Shown: positions 40,668 to 48,934, numbered from the stretch's first letter. The stretch: 64,000 nucleotides of DNA from Streptomyces roseifaciens (GCF_001445655.1 NZ_LNBE01000004.1:2418001-2482000); one strand, 5' to 3'. Notes: generated by a model from the letters alone, not told the origin. Numbers and translations are program-made.

Positions 40668-41471
40668 GTGCATCTGTCTGTCATCCTTCTCGCTGCCGTC
40701 TTCGGTGCCCTGAGCGGATTCCTGGTCCCCCGTGCCGCCTACCGGTTCGCCGTGGAGCCCGAAGAGCCGTGGCGGGCGGCGTGCCCGGCCGGGCACGCGA
40801 TCACCGGTGTGGCGGGAGGATGGCTCGGCCCCGCGCGCTGCGCTGCACCAGCCACTGCACCGGCCACTGCACCGGGCACCGGACCGGGCACAGAACCGGA
40901 GGCGCCCGAGCGTTGCCCCGCCTACGGGCCCGCAGCCGTCGCGGCGCCCCTGATCTGCGCGCTGGTGTGCGCTGCCCTCGCGGCGGCGGTCGGGCCGCGG
41001 CCGGAGCTGGTGGTGTGGCTGCTGCTCGCGCCGTTCGCGGCCGTCCTGACCGTGGTCGACGCCACCGTGCACCGCTTGCCGGACATCCTGACGCTCCCCT
41101 TGGCGGGCGCAGCCTTGGTGCTGCTCGGTGCGGCGAGCCTCGCCCCCGGCCACGGCGGCTCGTGGACCGGGGCCGTCACCGGTGCGCTCGCCCTCGCCGG
41201 CGTGTACTTCGTCCTCTTCCTGATCCACCCCAACGGCATGGGCTTCGGAGACGTGAAGCTGGCGCTAGTCGTGGGCGCCACCTTGGGCTGGTACGGCTGG
41301 GCCGTGCTGTTCGTCGGGTTCTTCCTGGGCATCTCGCTGGGAGCGGCCTACGGCATCGGGCTGATGGTGCTGAGGCGCGCCGGCCGGAAGTCGGCCATGC
41401 CCTTCGGGCCGTTCATGCTGATCGGCGCCTTCCTCGGGATGCTCCTGGGGGCTGCGAGCGTTTCTGCCTGA
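40668..41471 (+). CDS. Prepilin peptidase, A24 family (CpaA/TadV-like)
   Basis: A 267-residue polytopic aspartic protease. The catalytic aspartates are D131 in VVDATVHRLPD and D195 in GMGFGDVK; about seven helices. A cytoplasmic region (35-90) keeps cysteines at 39, 58 and 83 and contains an ATAPATAPGTGPGT repeat. It cleaves after Gly in class III prepilins; in this locus its substrates would be Flp, the two TadE-like proteins and, I infer, the three chimeric prepilins. GTG 40668 is predicted leaderless. Shares the GGGCCC promoter type with its substrates. Confidence 0.93.
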   Translation: MHLSVILLAAVFGALSGFLVPRAAYRFAVEPEEPWRAACPAGHAITGVAGGWLGPARCAAPATAPATAPGTGPGTEPEAPERCPAYGPAAVAAPLICALVCAALAAAVGPRPELVVWLLLAPFAAVLTVVDATVHRLPDILTLPLAGAALVLLGAASLAPGHGGSWTGAVTGALALAGVYFVLFLIHPNGMGFGDVKLALVVGATLGWYGWAVLFVGFFLGISLGAAYGIGLMVLRRAGRKSAMPFGPFMLIGAFLGMLLGAASVSA

Positions 41472-41567
41472 GGCCGGGGAACGCAGCCATGCGGAATGCC
41501 TGCGCGGATGACACCGGCACGTGCAGGATGGGGCCGGGCCGAATTCGCGATGCCGGGGAGGCGTGTG

Positions 41568-42884
41568 ATGCGGTACCGGCGCAGGCACAGGACTGCCCTC
41601 GCGACCGCGGCGGCGCTCTGTGTGCTTCCGCTCGGGCAGGGAAGGCCGGCAGGAGCTGCTGAGGCCGGCAGTTGGTCGGCCTACAGACCGGCAGCGAGCG
41701 CGAAGGAGGTCAGCGGCTCCGCGTCCGCCGCGCAAGGGCCGCTGCTGCGACCGGGTACGTACACGGACGTGATCGGCCCCGGCGAGAAGAAGTTCTACGC
41801 CGTGGACCTGGACGCGAGATCGGATGCCTACGTCTCGGTGGTCGGGGCGCCCGCACCCGGCGCTGCCGTCAGTCCCGAGGACGGCATCCACGTGGCGCTG
41901 CGGCAGGAGGACGGGCGGGAATGCGACTTCGGCGAAGCGAAGTTCCGCGACGCGGACAGCGGCCGTCCCCTGGCCGACTACGCGGTCCGCAGAGCCGGGC
42001 CGGATTCGGGCGGGTGCGGGCACGCGGGCCGGTACCAGGTGGTCGTGGAGCGGACCGGGCGGACCGGTGACACCTATCCGACCGAGATCAAGTACATGAC
42101 GGAACCGGGGCTCAAGGAAGGGACCCTGGCCGTCACGTCCGGGACCGGCAAGTGGAGCCCGACCTCGTTGTCGGTCACGGGCAGGAGCCCGGGACGGGTC
42201 GCCGGCGGCACGGGCTTCAACGACGCCCCGGGCGTGGGCAACGGCGTCTGGAAGGACGACCTGCTCCCGGGGCAGACCCGCTTCTACCGGATCCCCGTCT
42301 CCTGGGGCCAGCGGCTCTCCGTGGTCGCGGACGTTCCCAAGGCCTTCGCGCCCCCGGGCTTCCACGCCCCCGGCGGCGTACGGGTCGGGCTCAACAATCC
42401 GGCGCGAGGTTACGTGGGGGAGTCCGTCGAGGACTACCGGGGCATGCCGAAGTCGGTGTCGCTGAGCACCGCTCCGGTCGCGTACGAAAACCGCCTCCGC
42501 GGGCGGTCGGACGCGGCGAACGCGATGCGCGTCGCCGGCTGGTACTACCTGCAGGTGGGGTTGCACCCGAAGGTCGGCGAAGTCGTGAGCCACCCGGTGC
42601 CGGTCACCTTGCGCATCGCGGTCGACGGGACGCCCAGGGCCGCACCTGCCTACGACGGCGACGCCGTGGCAGCAGGCTTCGGCGTCACCGCCGACCCCGA
42701 AGCCGTGGCCGATGACGGCAGCACGGGACGGGGCGCCCTGCGCGTCATCGGTTATGCAGGCGTTTCCACCGGGAGCGCATTGCTGTGCTGGCTCGGCGGG
42801 TGGTGGCTGATCGCACGGCAGCCGGTCCGGCGGTCCCCCGCCCGGTTCCGCGTCCGGACCGGCGGCCTCATGCCTCGACGGTGA
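41568..42884 (+). CDS. Secreted, C-terminally membrane-anchored protein of the pilus island
   Basis: A 438-residue protein: signal peptide (RRRHRTALATAAALCVLPLG), two beta-rich repeats starting LLRPGTYTDVIGPGEKKFYAVDLDA and DLLPGQTRFYRIPVSWGQRL (pre-peptidase C-terminal-like modules), one C-terminal helix (VIGYAGVSTGSALLCWLGGWWL) and a basic tail. The architecture suggests a wall-facing anchored surface protein. I do not recognise a specific family. ATG 41568 follows GGGGAGG. It is 97 bp after the peptidase in the same direction and overlaps the convergent DUF192 gene by 17 bp. Confidence 0.8.
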   Translation: MRYRRRHRTALATAAALCVLPLGQGRPAGAAEAGSWSAYRPAASAKEVSGSASAAQGPLLRPGTYTDVIGPGEKKFYAVDLDARSDAYVSVVGAPAPGAAVSPEDGIHVALRQEDGRECDFGEAKFRDADSGRPLADYAVRRAGPDSGGCGHAGRYQVVVERTGRTGDTYPTEIKYMTEPGLKEGTLAVTSGTGKWSPTSLSVTGRSPGRVAGGTGFNDAPGVGNGVWKDDLLPGQTRFYRIPVSWGQRLSVVADVPKAFAPPGFHAPGGVRVGLNNPARGYVGESVEDYRGMPKSVSLSTAPVAYENRLRGRSDAANAMRVAGWYYLQVGLHPKVGEVVSHPVPVTLRIAVDGTPRAAPAYDGDAVAAGFGVTADPEAVADDGSTGRGALRVIGYAGVSTGSALLCWLGGWWLIARQPVRRSPARFRVRTGGLMPRR

Positions 42885-43230
42885 CCCGCCCCCCGGCCCG
42901 CAGGCCCCACCGCTCCATCGCCCCCGCCTCCGCCTCCAGCACGTGCCTGGAGCGCAGGCGGGGGGCGCCGAGACGGCCGGGTTTCATCGTGCGGACCGCC
43001 AGGATCCGGAAGTGGCGGTCCAGGTATGCGACGTCGATGGCGAACCGCATGCGGAAGGTGTGGACGCTGCCGGCCGGCGTCAGCAGGACGGCGCCGTCGA
43101 TGCCGTCCCGGCCGAGGAGTCCGCGGGTGCGTGCCCGGTACGAGGCGGCGATCTCCAGGGGGATCGGTTCGGCGGCGGTCGTGCTGTCGGCGATGCGCAG
43201 TGTCGCCCGGCCGTCCTGCCAGCGGCCCAT
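42868..43230 (-). CDS. DUF192 family protein
   Basis: A 120-residue DUF192 protein: EIAASYRARTRGLLGRDGID, VHTFRMRFAIDVAYLD, EAEAGAMERWGLRAGGRV. Function unknown; members are often small secreted or cytoplasmic proteins. No signal peptide here. ATG 43230 follows AAGGAC. Overlaps the 3' end of the plus-strand gene ending at 42884. Confidence 0.87.
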   Translation of the reverse strand: MGRWQDGRATLRIADSTTAAEPIPLEIAASYRARTRGLLGRDGIDGAVLLTPAGSVHTFRMRFAIDVAYLDRHFRILAVRTMKPGRLGAPRLRSRHVLEAEAGAMERWGLRAGGRVTVEA

Positions 43231-43299
43231 GTGCTGTCCTTCCGTCGGCTTCGTGTTCGAGCGTTGTATCACTCCGCCGGTTGCGGCGTCCGCTCCGCG

Positions 43300-43308
43300 T
43301 TGTCCACA
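43300..43308 (+). promoter_or_regulatory. Consensus DnaA box
   Basis: TTGTCCACA matches the high-GC actinomycete DnaA box exactly, about 40 bp before the start of the DUF559-type gene. It stands alone, so it could be a DnaA-sensitive promoter element or chance. Confidence 0.4.
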
Positions 43309-43347
43309 GGGGTCGCCGGACGGGCGGAGATGCGCTGTTCTTGGTGG

Positions 43348-44250
43348 GTGAAGGCAGATCACCTGCGCCTGCGCGAACTTGCCGTCGCGCAAGGCGGATT
43401 CGTGCTGACCTCCCAGGCCGTGGCCGCCGGGCTGTCCCGTGGCGCAGCGGCCCGGTCGCTGCGCCGTGCGGGCTGGACGCGGTTGCACGCCGGGGCCTGG
43501 GCGGAGCCCGGCCGGGAGGCCGATCTGAGGCTGCGGTTACGGGCCCTGCAGCTGAACCGCCCGGAGCTGGTCGTGAGCCACAGCTCGGCCGCCGCCGCGC
43601 ACGGCCTTGTGCTCATACGGCCGTGCAGGCCCGAGTTCACCTCCCGCGTGGGGCGCAGGCGCGCGGTGGACGCCGTCGTCCACCGCCTCCCGCTGGCGGA
43701 GACCGAGGTGACGGTGGTCTCCGGCGTCCGGGTCACCACGGCCGTACGGACCCTGTCCGATCTGCTGCGGGCACTGCCCGCCGACGAGGCCGTCATCGCC
43801 GCCGACTCGGCACTCGCCAACGGCCTGGTGCGCCGTGACGACGTCGCGCGGGCCCTCGAAGCGGCGCCGCGCCGCCCGCGCACCCGGGCGGCGCGGCAGG
43901 CGCTGGCGCTCACCGACCCGGCCAGCGGCTCCCCGGCCGAGTCCAAGGCCCGCCTGGAGATGGGCCGGGCGGGGCTGCACCCGGAGTCGCAGGCCGGGAT
44001 CACGACGGCGCGCGGGCGTACGGTCCGGCTGGACTTCCTCTTCCGGGCGGCAGGGCTCGGCATCGAGATCGAGGGGTTCGCCTGGCACGGCACGAGAGCC
44101 GCCCACCAGAACGACACCATGCGCTTCAACGAGCTCGCCGGCTGTCCGGAGGTCCGCCGCGTCCTCCGTTTCACGCGGGACGACGTCTTCTACCGGCCCC
44201 GGCTCATGATCCGCACCATCAGGCGGGCCCTCGACGACCTCCGCTCCTGA
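43348..44250 (+). CDS. AbiEi-like N-domain / DUF559 endonuclease-like protein
   Basis: A 300-residue protein with an N-terminal winged-helix-like region (LRELAVAQGGFVLTSQAVAAGLSRGAAARSLRRAGW) typical of AbiEi-type antitoxin-like proteins and a C-terminal DUF559/Vsr-fold region (TVRLDFLFRAAGLGIEIEGFAWHG ... RRVLRFTRDDVF). Such proteins are common in actinomycetes, often without a partner toxin; none is adjacent here. GTG 43348 gives the standard N-terminus; no clear ribosome site, so it may be leaderless. Function unknown. Confidence 0.75.
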   Translation: MKADHLRLRELAVAQGGFVLTSQAVAAGLSRGAAARSLRRAGWTRLHAGAWAEPGREADLRLRLRALQLNRPELVVSHSSAAAAHGLVLIRPCRPEFTSRVGRRRAVDAVVHRLPLAETEVTVVSGVRVTTAVRTLSDLLRALPADEAVIAADSALANGLVRRDDVARALEAAPRRPRTRAARQALALTDPASGSPAESKARLEMGRAGLHPESQAGITTARGRTVRLDFLFRAAGLGIEIEGFAWHGTRAAHQNDTMRFNELAGCPEVRRVLRFTRDDVFYRPRLMIRTIRRALDDLRS

Positions 44251-44257
44251 GCAACTA

Positions 44258-44287
44258 TTGGAACGGGTGATCCAAAACTGCTACGGT
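44258..44287 (+). promoter_or_regulatory. Leaderless TetR promoter with operator
   Basis: TTGGAA (44258-44263, -35), 18-bp spacer, TACGGT (44282-44287, -10), then ATG 7 bp later, so the mRNA is leaderless. TTGGA-N8-TCCAA (44258-44275) is an inverted repeat over the -35 and spacer. Its right side ATCCAAAAC recurs before the MFS gene at 44996-45004. Confidence 0.65.
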
Positions 44288-44294
44288 TCCCGTC

Positions 44295-44876
44295 ATGGCC
44301 CGACCGAGGAAGTTCGACGAGGAGCGGGCGGTCGACGCCGCGCTGGAGGCGTTCTGGACCGCCGGGTACGAGGCGACCTCGACCCAGGATCTGTGCGATG
44401 CCACCGGCCTGGGCCGGAGCAGCATCTACAACACCTTCAAGAGCAAGCACGACCTCTTCCGGCGGGCCCTGCTCCGTTATATGGAGCGCAAGAACGGGAA
44501 CATCGACGCGGTGCTGGAGAGTGCGATGCCCGCGCGGGAGAAGATCCGGGCGCTCCTCGGCGTCATCGTCGAGGAGGAGGGGCTCCATGCGGAGGACCGG
44601 CGCGGCTGTCTGGTCGTCAACACCTGTATCGAGCTGGGGTCCAGGGATCCCGAGGTGGCCGGCGTGCTGGAGCGTGACTACCGGCGGCGGTTCGAGGCAC
44701 TGAAGGCCGCCATCGAGGCCGGGCAGCGGGACGGAGACATCGACCGTGCCAAGGACGCCGGCGCCCTCGCGCACTTCGTGATCGCGGCCATCGGCGGCAT
44801 GCGCGTCTCCGCCCGGGCCGGTGTCGGGCGGCAGGCGCTCGAAGGGATCATGCGGACCACGGTCGACGCCCTTTGA
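44295..44876 (+). CDS. TetR-family transcriptional regulator
   Basis: A 193-residue repressor: N-terminal HTH FDEERAVDAALEAFWTAGYEATSTQDLCDATGLGRSSIYNTF in the TetR pattern and a C-terminal domain of the TetR_C_16/AcrR type (RRGCLVVNTCIELGSRDPEV). Probably controls itself and the MFS pump 163 bp downstream through a shared ATCCAAAAC-containing operator. Predicted leaderless. Confidence 0.92.
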   Translation: MARPRKFDEERAVDAALEAFWTAGYEATSTQDLCDATGLGRSSIYNTFKSKHDLFRRALLRYMERKNGNIDAVLESAMPAREKIRALLGVIVEEEGLHAEDRRGCLVVNTCIELGSRDPEVAGVLERDYRRRFEALKAAIEAGQRDGDIDRAKDAGALAHFVIAAIGGMRVSARAGVGRQALEGIMRTTVDAL

Positions 44877-44910
44877 CGGGGTGTCCGCCTCCTGGGGTGC
44901 GGCTCGGTCC

Positions 44911-44970
44911 CTGCTGCTTTCTTCTCTCCTCTTCTCTCCCTACCTTCCTCTCGTCTTCTCTCTTCTCTTC
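44911..44970 (+). repeat. Polypyrimidine tract
   Basis: About 60 bases almost purely C and T on the plus strand (TTTCTTCTCTCCTCTTCTC and so on) between the TetR and MFS genes, very unusual in this genome context. It could form an unstructured leader or a triplex/H-DNA-prone tract upstream of the MFS promoter. Confidence 0.7.
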
Positions 44971-44981
44971 GCGTGCCTTGA

Positions 44982-45003
44982 TTTTGTACTGATCAATCCA
45001 AAA
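44982..45003. promoter_or_regulatory. Second TetR operator candidate before the MFS gene
   Basis: TTTTG-N12-CAAAA inverted repeat with an inner TGATCA; the right half ATCCAAAAC is identical to the site in the TetR promoter at 44258-44287. Confidence 0.5.
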
Positions 45004-45038
45004 CCTTCGCCCCACCAAGAACCAAGGAGCACCCCACC

Positions 45039-46250
45039 ATGCCCCGCGCCGTCTACCTGCTAGCCCTGGGCATCTTCGCGATGGTGACCAGCGAATTCGT
45101 CGTCGCCGGACTGATGCCGCAGATGGCCGACGGGCTGGGAGTCACCGTTCCGGAGATCGGCTACCTCATCACCGCCTTCGCGGTCGCCATGGCCGCCGGC
45201 GGGCCGTTCCTGACCGTCGCCGTGATGCGGCTGCGGCCCAGGGCCGCCCTGCTGACGCTGTTCGCCGTCTTCCTCGCCGGCAACGTCCTGGCCGCCACCG
45301 CCACCACGTACGGCGCGATGCTGGCCGCGCGGATCGTCACGGGCGTCGCCGCGCAGGCCTTCTTCGGCGTCTCGCTGTCCCTGTGCGCCCGGCTCACCCG
45401 TCCGGAGGTACGCGGCCGCGCCATCGCCGTCGCCATGAACGGCCTGATGCTCGGCACCCTGCTGGGCCTGCCGCTGTCCACCCTCGTCGGCGAGCACTTC
45501 GGGTGGCGCGCCGCCTTCTGGGCCATCTCCGCCCTCGCCCTGTTCGCCGCGCTCTGCACCGCCCTCGGCATCCCCGACCTGGACCGCCCCGCCGAGGGCG
45601 GCGACCTCCGCCGGGAGCTGGCCGTCTTCAAGCGCCGCAAGCTCTGGCTCGCGCTGCTGACCAGCACCTTCGTCATCGGGGCGACGTTCTCGGCCTTCAG
45701 CTACTTCAACCCCGTCCTCACCGAGGTCACCGGCTTCTCCGCCGGCTCCGTCCCCCTGCTGCTCATCGCCTACGGCGCCGCCACCGTCGTCGGCAACTGG
45801 GTCGTCGGGCGCCTCGCGGACCGGTACCCCGTCCGCGTCCTGCTCTGCGGCCTCGTCCTCAACGCGGTCTTCCTCGCCGGCTTCGCCCTGACCGCGCACC
45901 TGCCCGTCCCCACGGTGGCCTTCCTGCTGGGCGTCGGCCTCGTCGGCGTCACCATGAACCCGGCGATGGTCACCCGCGTCCAGCGCGCCGGCAACGCCGG
46001 CCCGCTGGTCAACTCCATCCACTCCTCGTTCATCACCCTCGGGATCATCATCGGCTCGTCGGTCGGCGGGCTGGCCATCGACGCCTACGGCCTGCGCTCC
46101 CCGCTGTGGCTCGGCGCCGCCATGGCCGTCGTCGGGGTCCTCACCCTCGTTCCCGATCTTCCGCGGCGGGGCCTCACCCGTCCGGCGGAAGGTGCCGCCG
46201 AACGGACCGCCGACGCGCCCGGCCCCGTCGCGGCGTCAAGGCGGCCGTGA
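45039..46250 (+). CDS. MFS transporter, DHA1 (AraJ/Bcr-type) exporter
   Basis: A 403-residue 12-helix major facilitator. YLLALGIFAMVTSEFVVAGLMPQMA is the DHA1 first helix of the AraJ/YdhP/SotB group; motif A-like GRLADRYPVRVLL in the central loop; HSSFITLGIIIGSSVGG near helix 11. Likely exports a drug or sugar-like metabolite. ATG 45039 follows AAGGAG. Pair with the TetR gene upstream. Confidence 0.9.
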   Translation: MPRAVYLLALGIFAMVTSEFVVAGLMPQMADGLGVTVPEIGYLITAFAVAMAAGGPFLTVAVMRLRPRAALLTLFAVFLAGNVLAATATTYGAMLAARIVTGVAAQAFFGVSLSLCARLTRPEVRGRAIAVAMNGLMLGTLLGLPLSTLVGEHFGWRAAFWAISALALFAALCTALGIPDLDRPAEGGDLRRELAVFKRRKLWLALLTSTFVIGATFSAFSYFNPVLTEVTGFSAGSVPLLLIAYGAATVVGNWVVGRLADRYPVRVLLCGLVLNAVFLAGFALTAHLPVPTVAFLLGVGLVGVTMNPAMVTRVQRAGNAGPLVNSIHSSFITLGIIIGSSVGGLAIDAYGLRSPLWLGAAMAVVGVLTLVPDLPRRGLTRPAEGAAERTADAPGPVAASRRP

Positions 46251-46481
46251 TTTTTCCGGACGTTATCGAAGTGTTCCCAAGCGCCGGCCGGAGCTGTCCG
46301 CCGAATGGCTGGTTCTACGCTGTAGGCCCAGTGCTGACAGGCCCCTCGGGCCCCCGAACGCACCGGCCCCAACTACTTGTTCAAGATCAAAAAGGTCACC
46401 CAGTGTCAGCATCCCGCGCGCCGTCACCCCTGTCGGTGCAACGAGCACGGCCTCAGACCGGTTAAGGTGGAAACCCCCCCT
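46251..46481 (+). other. Gene-poor stretch before an isolated terminator
   Basis: Part of the 329-bp gap between the convergent MFS and aldo/keto reductase genes. No convincing gene. It contains two tiny frames with possible ribosome sites: ATG 46303 (MAGSTL) and GTG 46402 (about 20 codons, MSASRAPSPLSVQ...). An AAAAAGG precedes the second. A small RNA or mini-gene ending at the terminator 46482-46520 is possible. Confidence 0.35.
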
Positions 46482-46520
46482 CGGGCCGGTCCGTATCCCC
46501 CCCACGGACCGGCCCGTTTT
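46482..46520 (+). terminator. Strong intrinsic terminator
   Basis: A perfect 13-bp stem, CGGGCCGGTCCGT paired with ACGGACCGGCCCG, then TTTT and a pyrimidine run on the plus strand. It lies 230 bp after the MFS stop, farther than usual. Confidence 0.9.
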
Positions 46521-46579
46521 CTTTCCCTCTTGTCACCCACGGTGACGATGCGTGCGTCCCGGGCCGGTCCGCCCCGGGG

Positions 46580-47626
46580 TCAGCCGCGCCGGGCCCAGAT
46601 GTTGACGCCTTCGGTGCTTACCGCGAGGGAATCGATCTCCGCCAGTTCCTCATCGGTCAGCTTCGGCGACCCTAGAGCGGCCACATTGGCCTCCAGCTGG
46701 CCGACGCTCGACGCGCCGATCAGCGCCGAGGTCATCCGCGGATCGCGCAGCACCCAGCTGAGCGCCAGCTGGGCGAGCGTCTGCCCGCGCCGCCCGGCGA
46801 TCGCGTTCAGGCCGCGCAGCCGGCCCACCACGTCCTCGGTCAGCAGCCCCGGGTCCAGCGACTTGCCCTGCGACGCGCGCGAGCCCTCCGGGACGCCGTG
46901 CAGGTACTTGTCGGTGAGCAGGCCCTGCGCGAGCGGCGCGAAGGCGATGCAGCCCATGCCCTCCGCCTCCAGGGTGTCGAGCAGGCCGTCGTCCTCCGTC
47001 CACCGGTTGATCATCGAGTAGGACGGCTGGTGGATCAGCGCCGGCACGCCCATCGCGCGCAGCAGCCGGGCCGCCTCGGCGGTCTGCTCCGCGCTGTACG
47101 AGGACACGCCCGCGTAGAGCGCCTTGCCCTGCTGAACGGCGGACGCGAGCGCGCCCATCGTCTCCTCCAGCGGGGTTTCCGGGTCGAACCGGTGCGAATA
47201 GAAGATGTCGACATGGTCGACGCCCATCCGGCGCAGCGACGCGTCGAGCGAGGACAGCAGGTATTTCCGCGAGCCCCACTCGCCGTACGGCCCGGGGTGC
47301 ATGAGATACCCGGCCTTCGTGGAGATCAGGATCTCGTCGCGGTACGGCCGGAAGTCCTGTGCGAAGATCTTGCCGAAGTTCAGCTCGGCGGAGCCGGGCG
47401 GCGGGCCGTAGTTGTTGGCCAGGTCGAAGTGCGTGACACCGAGGTCGAAGGCACGGCGCAGAATGGCGCGCTGCGACTCCAGGCTGCGGTCGTCACCGAA
47501 GTTGTGCCACAGTCCGAGGGAGATGGCGGGCAGCTTCAGCCCGCTGCGGCCCGTTCGCCGGTACTCCATGGCGTCGTAGCGGGAATCGGCCGCACGATAG
47601 TGAGCGGAATGTGTGGAATCGGTCAT
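46580..47626 (-). CDS. Aldo/keto reductase (YghZ / L-glyceraldehyde-3-phosphate reductase type)
   Basis: A 348-residue NADPH-dependent reductase. Catalytic tetrad: Asp and Tyr in FDLANNYGPPPGSAE, Lys in LISTKAGYLM, His in DIFYSHRFDPETPL; cofactor region ALIGASSVGQLEANV. The MEYRRTGRSGLKLPAISLGLWHNFGD start and LAQGLLTDKYLHGVPEGSRA match the YghZ group, which reduces glyceraldehyde phosphate and methylglyoxal-like aldehydes. Start ATG 47626 (MTDSTHS) or 47632; neither has a strong ribosome site. Confidence 0.92.
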   Translation of the reverse strand: MTDSTHSAHYRAADSRYDAMEYRRTGRSGLKLPAISLGLWHNFGDDRSLESQRAILRRAFDLGVTHFDLANNYGPPPGSAELNFGKIFAQDFRPYRDEILISTKAGYLMHPGPYGEWGSRKYLLSSLDASLRRMGVDHVDIFYSHRFDPETPLEETMGALASAVQQGKALYAGVSSYSAEQTAEAARLLRAMGVPALIHQPSYSMINRWTEDDGLLDTLEAEGMGCIAFAPLAQGLLTDKYLHGVPEGSRASQGKSLDPGLLTEDVVGRLRGLNAIAGRRGQTLAQLALSWVLRDPRMTSALIGASSVGQLEANVAALGSPKLTDEELAEIDSLAVSTEGVNIWARRG

Positions 47627-47736
47627 GTGCATCTGACTATCACGGTCTTGTGACAGACCGAGTTGGGTTCCCGTGACACGCGGGCAGTAATGTGGCGCCC
47701 TCGGGGCGACCGCCGTGGCTTGGAGGGGCTGGAAAC

Positions 47737-48498
47737 GTGAAGTTGCGCGACCTGGTGTACAGGCTCTACGCACGCCGGGTGGAAGGCCGCCTCGACCATG
47801 CGCAGGTGCCCAAGCACATCGGCGTCATCCTCGACGGCAACCGCCGCTGGGCGCGGGCCGACGGCCGCACGACCGAGCAGGGTCACCAGGCGGGCGCCGA
47901 CAAGATCTCCGAGCTGCTCGGCTGGTGCGCCGAGACGGACGTCGAGGTCGTCACCCTCTGGATGCTCTCCACCGACAACCTCGACCGCCCGGCCGTGGAG
48001 CTCAACCCGCTGCTCGGCATCATCGAGAACACGGTGCGCGGCCTCGCCGCGGACGGCCGCTGGCGCGTGCACCACGTCGGCACGATGGACCTGCTGCCCG
48101 CCCGGACGCAGTCGGTGCTGAAGGAGGCCGAGCAGGACACGCTCGGCACCAGCGGAATACTGGTCAACGTGGCCGTCGGCTACGGCGGCCGGCAGGAGAT
48201 CGCGGACGCGGTGCGCTCGCTGGTCCTCGAAGCCGCGGAGAACGGCACGTCCTTCGAGGAACTGGCCGAGACGGTCGACGTCGAGCACATCACCAAGCAC
48301 CTCTACACGCGCGGCCAGCCCGATCCGGATCTCATCATCCGCACCAGCGGTGAACAGCGGCTGTCCGGCTTCATGCTCTGGCAGAGCGCGCACTCGGAGT
48401 ATTACTTCTGCGAAGTCTTCTGGCCGGCTTTCCGGAAGGTCGACTTCCTGCGCGCATTGCGGGATTATGCGGCGCGTCACCGGCGGTACGGTTCCTGA
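47737..48498 (+). CDS. Isoprenyl (cis-prenyl) transferase, UppS family
   Basis: A 253-residue cis-prenyltransferase. The diphosphate/Mg site is PKHIGVILDGNRRWAR (D33); WMLSTDNLDRP; C-terminal IIRTSGEQRLSGFMLWQSAHSEYYF. Such enzymes elongate farnesyl or geranyl diphosphate; Streptomyces carry two, for undecaprenyl diphosphate or shorter products, and I cannot tell which this is. GTG 47737 follows GGAGGGG. Its 3' end is partly duplicated downstream (48561-48594). Confidence 0.9.
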   Translation: MKLRDLVYRLYARRVEGRLDHAQVPKHIGVILDGNRRWARADGRTTEQGHQAGADKISELLGWCAETDVEVVTLWMLSTDNLDRPAVELNPLLGIIENTVRGLAADGRWRVHHVGTMDLLPARTQSVLKEAEQDTLGTSGILVNVAVGYGGRQEIADAVRSLVLEAAENGTSFEELAETVDVEHITKHLYTRGQPDPDLIIRTSGEQRLSGFMLWQSAHSEYYFCEVFWPAFRKVDFLRALRDYAARHRRYGS

Positions 48499-48594
48499 GG
48501 CGTTTGCGCTGCGAATGGATCCGGCTGGGGGTGCGGGGGTTATCCCCCGCAAGGCGCTGTGCGGCGCGCCACCGGCGGTACGGTTCCCTGAGGC
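48469..48594 (+). repeat. Duplicated 3' end of the prenyltransferase gene
   Basis: GCGGCGCGTCACCGGCGGTA and on to TTCCTGAGGC (48469-48502) recurs with three differences at 48561-48594, 92 bp later; a weaker third copy (CACCGGTACGGCTCCTGAC) is at 48618-48636. The second copy includes a nonfunctional copy of the stop region. Confidence 0.7.
48532..48551 (+). terminator. Terminator after the prenyltransferase gene
   Basis: TGCGGGGG-TTAT-CCCCCGCA, an 8-bp perfect stem with a 4-nt loop, 34 bp after the stop codon. Confidence 0.7.
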
Positions 48595-48934
48595 CCCGCG
48601 GCCGTAACTCCCTCTGCCACCGGTACGGCTCCTGACGGACCGGTGGCTCACCACGCCACCGCATATGCCGTTGCATGGTCAAGCGGTCCAGCGGGAATAT
48701 CCCCTGCAGGCCGACGGTCTGTCCTAAGACCGTCGCTCTGCCAGCGGGCGGCATGGGGCCGCCCGCCCGGGAGGCCCTTTGCACACGGACGACGACCGTG
48801 CGGACCGAGCGGCCCTGTCAGGCCGCGCGGCCGCCCGCGGAGGGCCGCAGCCGGGCCCTCGAAGGGCTCCGATCCCGGCCCATTCCCCGGCGACGCCGTC
48901 GCGCCCCGACCTCCCCGAGGGGGTTCGTCCACCC
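48595..48934 (+). other. Leader/promoter region of the PIN-PhoH gene
   Basis: A roughly 340-bp stretch without a convincing gene. It holds hairpin GACGGTCT/AGACCGTC (48713-48720 with 48727-48734) and a CGGGCGGC/GCCGCCCG stem near 48745-48763. The frame of the PhoH gene stays open back to 48779, so a longer N-terminus cannot be excluded, but the extra residues are low-complexity Arg/Ala/Pro. Confidence 0.45.

Noticed and set aside
19318..42884. Island as a mobile genetic element
   Set aside because: No integrase, transposase, tRNA or flanking direct repeat was found; only local composition shifts in prepilin B.
43300..43308. Replication origin
   Set aside because: A single DnaA box with no cluster and no dnaA/dnaN nearby.
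46377..47021. Plus-strand frame of 214 codons overlapping the aldo/keto reductase gene
   Set aside because: It runs through the strong terminator at 46482-46520 and lies antisense to a clear reductase.
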